A stretch of DNA of 9,724 bases from NCBI GenBank assembly GCA_016303265.1, contig JAEDLZ010000053.1:1-9724 (forward strand), given 5' to 3'. Under the pieces are notes generated by a model. The model did not search any database and had not been told where the DNA came from. It saw only the letters and a list, made by a program, of their open reading frames with translations. Numbering within the stretch: position 1 is the first letter of the stretch; every line of letters starts with the position of its first letter. The translations under genes were made by a program, and so were the position numbers. Positions 6,296 through 9,724 of the stretch are shown here, piece after piece. The DNA comes from Clostridiales bacterium (lineage in GTDB: Bacteria > Bacillota > Clostridia > Monoglobales > Monoglobaceae).

Positions 6296-6682
6296 ATGTC
6301 CATAAATGAAGCATTAGAAATAAACGGTAAGCTGCCATCCGTTGCGGACGCACTTTCGGTCGGCGGACAGGTGACGCTTATAGGGCTTATAATTGTCTTT
6401 TCCGTACTTATAATTCTTATGTGCGTGCTGGTTATTATGCGGGTTATATTTACAAAGAACGATAAAAAGCCTGAGATTGTGAAAGCAGAGCCTGCTGCCG
6501 AAGAAACAGCGGTGCAGGAAGAGGACGATGAAGAGCTTATCGCAGTTTTAACGGCGGCGGTTGCTGCAAGCCTTAATACATCCACATATAATTTGCGTAT
6601 TAAATCGTTCAAGCGTGTTGGAAACAACGCTCCCGCATGGAACAAGGCAGGGCTTAACGAAACGATAAATTCAAGATTTTAA
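6296..6682 (+). CDS. mmdD: Sodium-pump decarboxylase gamma/delta subunit (OadG/MmdD)
   Basis: This small subunit ties the carboxyltransferase and carrier to the membrane subunit, and its OadG relatives speed the carboxyl transfer. The 128-residue protein has a short amphipathic N-terminus, one strong membrane helix (about 26-48) directly followed by a positive stretch (R, K, N-D-K-K), a flexible Ala/Pro/Glu linker with an acidic run (about 58-80), and a C-terminal segment with A-A-V-A-A-S-L and R-I-K-S-F-K-R-V ending in A-W-N-K-A-G. This layout matches MmdD of Veillonella. Its C-terminus also covers the part that resembles the tiny MmdE subunit there. No separate mmdE fits, since only 21 bases lie before mmdC. 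AAGGAGGG at 6281-6288 gives the ATG at 6296. Sequence conservation in this family is low, so the call rests on layout and context. Confidence 0.85.
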   Translation: MSINEALEINGKLPSVADALSVGGQVTLIGLIIVFSVLIILMCVLVIMRVIFTKNDKKPEIVKAEPAAEETAVQEEDDEELIAVLTAAVAASLNTSTYNLRIKSFKRVGNNAPAWNKAGLNETINSRF

Positions 6683-6703
6683 TAAACTAAGGAGGTAATT
6701 GCA

Positions 6704-7072
6704 ATGAGAAAATTTATGATAAATGTGAACGGAAAATCTTATGAGGTAGAGGTTGAAGAGGTAGGAGGAGCATCAGCTCCGGTTTATACTGCCCCTAAGG
6801 CGGCGGCGCCTGCACCGGCAGCAGCTCCTGCTCCTGCAGCGGCTCCGGCTCCTGCCGGCGCAACTGTTGTTAAGGCTCCTATGCCGGGAACTGTTGTTTC
6901 CATCAAGGTTAATGTGGGCGACAGCGTGAAAGCCGGAGATGTTCTCTGCGTTATGGAAGCTATGAAGATGGAAAATGAAATTATGGCGCCGTCAGACGGC
7001 AAAATTGTTGCGGTAAATACCACCCAGGGCGCATCTGTCAATACGGGCGACGCGCTTGTATCCATGGGATAA
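6704..7072 (+). CDS. mmdC: Biotin carrier subunit (MmdC, biotinyl domain protein)
   Basis: The 122-residue protein is the mobile biotin arm that carries the carboxyl group from the carboxyltransferase to the membrane decarboxylase. The first 20 residues form the short beta segment (F-M-I-N-V-N-G-K-S-Y-E-V-E-V) seen in MmdC and in the 1.3S subunit of transcarboxylase. An Ala/Pro-rich linker (about 30-52, with repeated A-P-A-A-A-P units) gives flexibility. The biotinyl domain (about 54-122) has P-M-P-G at 59-62 and E-A-M-K-M at 85-89, so Lys88 is the biotinylated residue. It must be modified by a biotin ligase not encoded here. AAGGAGGT at 6689-6696 is a near-perfect ribosome binding site. It is the only biotin carrier visible in the window, so it may serve both MmdA and the OadA-like protein. 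Confidence 0.95.
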   Translation: MRKFMINVNGKSYEVEVEEVGGASAPVYTAPKAAAPAPAAAPAPAAAPAPAGATVVKAPMPGTVVSIKVNVGDSVKAGDVLCVMEAMKMENEIMAPSDGKIVAVNTTQGASVNTGDALVSMG

Positions 7073-7110
7073 ATTCTTTTTAACTGATTACTTGACGAAA
7101 GGGTGATATT

Positions 7111-8364
7111 GTGTTTCAAAGTTTAATAAATTTTGCTCAAAGTACAGGCATTGCCGCTCTTGTTGATATGTTCAGAAGCGGCAACTGGATTGAGGCAATC
7201 GGAACCCCGATTATGATTGTTATTGCCTGTGTTTTGCTGTACCTTGCAATTGTTAAGAAGTTTGAACCGCTTCTTCTTCTGCCGATTGCATTTGGTATGC
7301 TCATAACAAATCTTCCGATGTTTAAAGGCGCCGATGCAATCGTTATGCATCCCGAGTTCTTCACGGACCCGGAGTACTTAAAGCCTGACGGACATCTTGA
7401 TATGTCGCTGATTTTGGGCGAGGGCGGACTTTTGGATTTACTTTATCTCGGCGTTAAGCTGGGAATTTATCCGCCGCTTATCTTCCTGGGCGTAGGCGCT
7501 ATGACCGATTTCGGACCGCTTATTTCCAATCCGAAAAGTATTCTTTTGGGGGCTGCGGCTCAGTTCGGCGTATTCTTTACCTTCGTGGGGGCGCTTCTTT
7601 TGGGTACGCTTATTCCGGGCATTGACTTCGGCGTCAAGGAGGCGGCGTCAATCGGCATTATAGGCGGCGCTGACGGCCCTACGGCAATTTATGTTACAAA
7701 AACATTGGCATCAAGCCTCCTTCCGGCAATTGCTATTGCGGCGTATTCGTACATGGCGCTTATACCGGTTATTCAGCCGCCGATTATGCGGCTTATGACA
7801 ACGAAAAAAGAGCGCGGAATCGTTATGGAACAGCTCAGAACGGTAACAAAGACCGAGAAGATTATATTCCCCATAGTTGTTACAATCGTTGTTGCTTTAA
7901 TTGTTCCGGACGCACTTTCCCTTGTCGGTATGCTTATGCTGGGAAATCTGGCAAAGGAATCCGGCGCTGTTGACCGTATCGCAAAAACTGCTCAGAATGA
8001 GCTTATGAATATTATTACTATTTTCCTGGGACTTACAGTCGGAGCAACCGCAACGGCGGCAAACTTCCTCAGTATGAATACACTGGGTATTATTGCTCTC
8101 GGACTTATTGCTTTTTGTTTCAGTACGGCAGGCGGACTGTTGCTGGGAAAAATTATGTGCAAGTTATCCGGCGGCAAAATAAATCCGCTTATAGGTGCAG
8201 CAGGTGTTTCTGCCGTTCCTATGGCGGCTCGTGTTGCACAGGTTGAGGGTCAGAAAGAGAACCCGGGCAACTTCCTTCTCATGCACGCCATGGGACCGAA
8301 CGTTGCAGGCGTTATCGGCTCGGCTGTTGCGGCAGGTGTATTTTTGTCGATGTTCGCAGGATAG
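7111..8364 (+). CDS. mmdB: Sodium-translocating decarboxylase beta subunit (MmdB/OadB)
   Basis: MmdB is the integral membrane subunit that decarboxylates carboxybiotin and couples this to sodium export while a proton is consumed. The 417-residue product has many hydrophobic helices (for example about 31-49, 52-70, 143-170, 200-222, 252-280, 298-312, 322-345 and 395-415). The ion-path residues known from OadB of Klebsiella have clear counterparts. The motif G-G-A-D-G-P-T (185-191) supplies Asp188 for Asp203. The segment N-P-L-I-G-A-A-G-V-S-A-V-P-M-A-A-R supplies Asn358, Gly362, Ser367 and Arg374 for Asn373, Gly377, Ser382 and Arg389, with identical spacing. The start is the GTG at 7111 after AAAGGGTG (7098-7105). 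This is a weaker start than those of its neighbours, perhaps limiting the membrane subunit. Whether the substrate side is methylmalonyl-CoA or oxaloacetate depends on partner subunits, so the name MmdB comes from context. Confidence 0.94.
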   Translation: MFQSLINFAQSTGIAALVDMFRSGNWIEAIGTPIMIVIACVLLYLAIVKKFEPLLLLPIAFGMLITNLPMFKGADAIVMHPEFFTDPEYLKPDGHLDMSLILGEGGLLDLLYLGVKLGIYPPLIFLGVGAMTDFGPLISNPKSILLGAAAQFGVFFTFVGALLLGTLIPGIDFGVKEAASIGIIGGADGPTAIYVTKTLASSLLPAIAIAAYSYMALIPVIQPPIMRLMTTKKERGIVMEQLRTVTKTEKIIFPIVVTIVVALIVPDALSLVGMLMLGNLAKESGAVDRIAKTAQNELMNIITIFLGLTVGATATAANFLSMNTLGIIALGLIAFCFSTAGGLLLGKIMCKLSGGKINPLIGAAGVSAVPMAARVAQVEGQKENPGNFLLMHAMGPNVAGVIGSAVAAGVFLSMFAG

Positions 8365-8384
8365 AATAAAGGAGGTAGAAAGTA

Positions 8385-9724
8385 ATGGCAAAAGTAGGTA
8401 TTACCGAAACTATTATAAGAGATGCTCATCAGTCGCTTATTGCGACCCGTATGACGACAGATGAGATTTTACCGGCACTTCCGCTTATGGATAAGGTCGG
8501 ATATCATTCGATAGAAGCATGGGGCGGCGCAACCTTTGACGCCTGCCTGAGATTTTTGAACGAGGACCCGTGGGAAAGATTGAGAAAAATCAGGAAGGCG
8601 GCTCCCAATACAAAGCTTCAGATGCTGTTCCGCGGACAGAATATCCTGGGTTATAAGCATTATGCAGATGATGTTGTTGAATATTTTGTTCAGAAGTCAA
8701 TCGCAAACGGTATTGATATTATCAGAATTTTTGACGCCTTAAACGATGTAAGAAACCTTCAGACCGCAATCAATGCGACAAAGAAGGAGGGCGGTCATGT
8801 TCAGGCGGCTATTTCGTACACGATAAGCCCTGTACACGACATTGAGTTTTTCGTAAATCTTGCAAAAGAATATGAAAACTGCGGTGCGGATTCTATATGT
8901 ATCAAGGATATGGCGGGACTTCTTATACCCTATGAGGCGGAAAAGCTCGTTAAGGAGCTTAAAAAGGCGGTTAAAGTTCCGATTCAGCTTCATACTCACT
9001 ATACAAGCGGCGTGGCTTCAATGACTTATCTTAAGGCGGTGGAAGCCGGAGTCGATGTTATTGACTGTGCTCTTTCTCCCATGGCGATGGGAACTTCTCA
9101 GCCTGCAACAGAGCCTATGGTTAAGACTCTTGAGGGCACGGAGTATGACACAGGACTTGATTTGTCACTCCTTAGTGAAATTGCTGATTATTTCAAGCCT
9201 CTCCGTGAAAAGTATTTAAAGAACGGACTTATGGATACAAAGGTTTTAGGTGTTAATATAAACACCCTTAAGTATCAGGTTCCGGGCGGTATGCTTTCAA
9301 ACCTTGTTTCTCAGCTGAAGCAGCAGGGAAAAGAGGATAAGTTTGATGAAGTGCTTAAGGAAGTCCCCCGTGTCCGTGAGGATCTCGGCTGGCTTCCGCT
9401 TGTTACGCCCACAAGCCAGATTGTGGGAACTCAGGCGGTTCTCAATGTTATCATGGGTGAAAGATATAAGATGATTTCAAAGGAAACAAAGGGTATTGTA
9501 AGAGGCGAATACGGCAGAACTCCTGTTCCTATTAAGGAAGAATTCCGGAAAATGGTTATCGGCGATGAGGAGCCGATTACTTGCCGTCCTGCCGATTTGA
9601 TTGAGCCTGAGCTTGAAAAGCTTAAGAAAGAAGCGGCTGAATATATTGAACAGCCCGAAGATGTGCTTTCCTACGCACTTTTTGACCAGGTTGCGGTTAA
9701 ATTCTTTGAACAGCGCAGAGCTGC
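8385..9724 (+). CDS. oadA: Oxaloacetate decarboxylase alpha / transcarboxylase 5S-like carboxyltransferase, 3' end missing
   Basis: The frame is open from the ATG at 8385 to the window end (446 full codons). AAAGGAGGT (8368-8376) precedes it. The family moves a carboxyl group between biotin and pyruvate/oxaloacetate in a metal-containing TIM barrel. Visible motifs are R-D-A-H-Q-S (metal ligand Asp13), the E-A-W-G-G-A-T-F-D block, F-R-G-Q-N-I-L-G-Y, F-D-A-L-N-D, I-K-D-M-A-G with Lys174 (the expected carbamylated metal-bridging lysine), and H-T-H-Y-T-S-G with His203 and His205. The conserved carboxylase helical domain follows from about 285. The last visible part (D-V-L-S-Y-A-L-F-D-Q-V) resembles the region near the end of the short ~460-residue forms that lack a biotin domain, but the missing 3' end decides this. 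Relatives are OadA, the 5S subunit of transcarboxylase and the C-terminal half of pyruvate carboxylase. Only 20 bases separate it from mmdB, so it belongs to the same transcript. Confidence 0.92.
   Translation, partial: MAKVGITETIIRDAHQSLIATRMTTDEILPALPLMDKVGYHSIEAWGGATFDACLRFLNEDPWERLRKIRKAAPNTKLQMLFRGQNILGYKHYADDVVEYFVQKSIANGIDIIRIFDALNDVRNLQTAINATKKEGGHVQAAISYTISPVHDIEFFVNLAKEYENCGADSICIKDMAGLLIPYEAEKLVKELKKAVKVPIQLHTHYTSGVASMTYLKAVEAGVDVIDCALSPMAMGTSQPATEPMVKTLEGTEYDTGLDLSLLSEIADYFKPLREKYLKNGLMDTKVLGVNINTLKYQVPGGMLSNLVSQLKQQGKEDKFDEVLKEVPRVREDLGWLPLVTPTSQIVGTQAVLNVIMGERYKMISKETKGIVRGEYGRTPVPIKEEFRKMVIGDEEPITCRPADLIEPELEKLKKEAAEYIEQPEDVLSYALFDQVAVKFFEQRRA

Noticed and set aside
6796..6860. 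Low-complexity GC-rich repeat in mmdC
   Set aside because: It encodes the ordinary Ala/Pro linker of biotin carrier proteins, with varied codons, so it is not a separate repeat element.
7092..7097. TTGACG resembling a -35 box before mmdB
   Set aside because: No -10-like hexamer occurs at 16-18 bases downstream, where the sequence is already mmdB coding sequence.

Overview
The window looks like a chromosomal segment of a Gram-positive anaerobe of the Clostridia. Three things suggest this: the gene order scpA - scpB - DUF2953 gene - gerW/ytfJ - dacF - rluB, strong AAGGAGG-type ribosome binding sites with some TTG and GTG starts, and a biotin-dependent sodium-pump decarboxylase cluster of the kind common in fermentative anaerobes. 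I cannot name a genus from the sequence. Every recognised gene is on the + strand.

Left part (1-3779) is housekeeping and envelope. It holds the 3' part of scpA and a complete scpB (the partners of SMC in chromosome condensation). These are followed by a one-pass membrane protein of the DUF2953 family, a GerW/YtfJ-type protein tied to spores, and a secreted D-Ala-D-Ala carboxypeptidase (dacF type). Between gerW and dacF lies a hairpin-rich gap ending in a terminator-like structure. Its 3' arm carries the likely dacF ribosome binding site.

Middle part (3780-4743): a near-consensus sigma-A promoter (TTGAAA, 17 bases, TATAAT) precedes rluB, a 23S rRNA pseudouridine synthase, with a leader of about 86 bases that can fold. 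The spmA and spmB genes often found between dacF and rluB in spore formers are absent.

Right part (4736-9724): rluB overlaps by 8 bases a compact cluster, mmdA - mmdD - mmdC - mmdB - oadA-like, with the last gene cut by the window end. MmdA removes the carboxyl group from a CoA ester (most likely methylmalonyl-CoA) onto biotin on MmdC. MmdB decarboxylates the carboxybiotin and exports sodium, and MmdD holds the complex together at the membrane. The fifth gene encodes a pyruvate/oxaloacetate carboxyltransferase like OadA and the 5S subunit of transcarboxylase. Together the five genes cover the subunit types of a sodium pump and of a Wood-Werkman transcarboxylase around one biotin carrier. This is the most interesting feature of the window. 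There is no gene-free stretch over 300 bases, and I saw no tRNA, rRNA, CRISPR array or mobile element.
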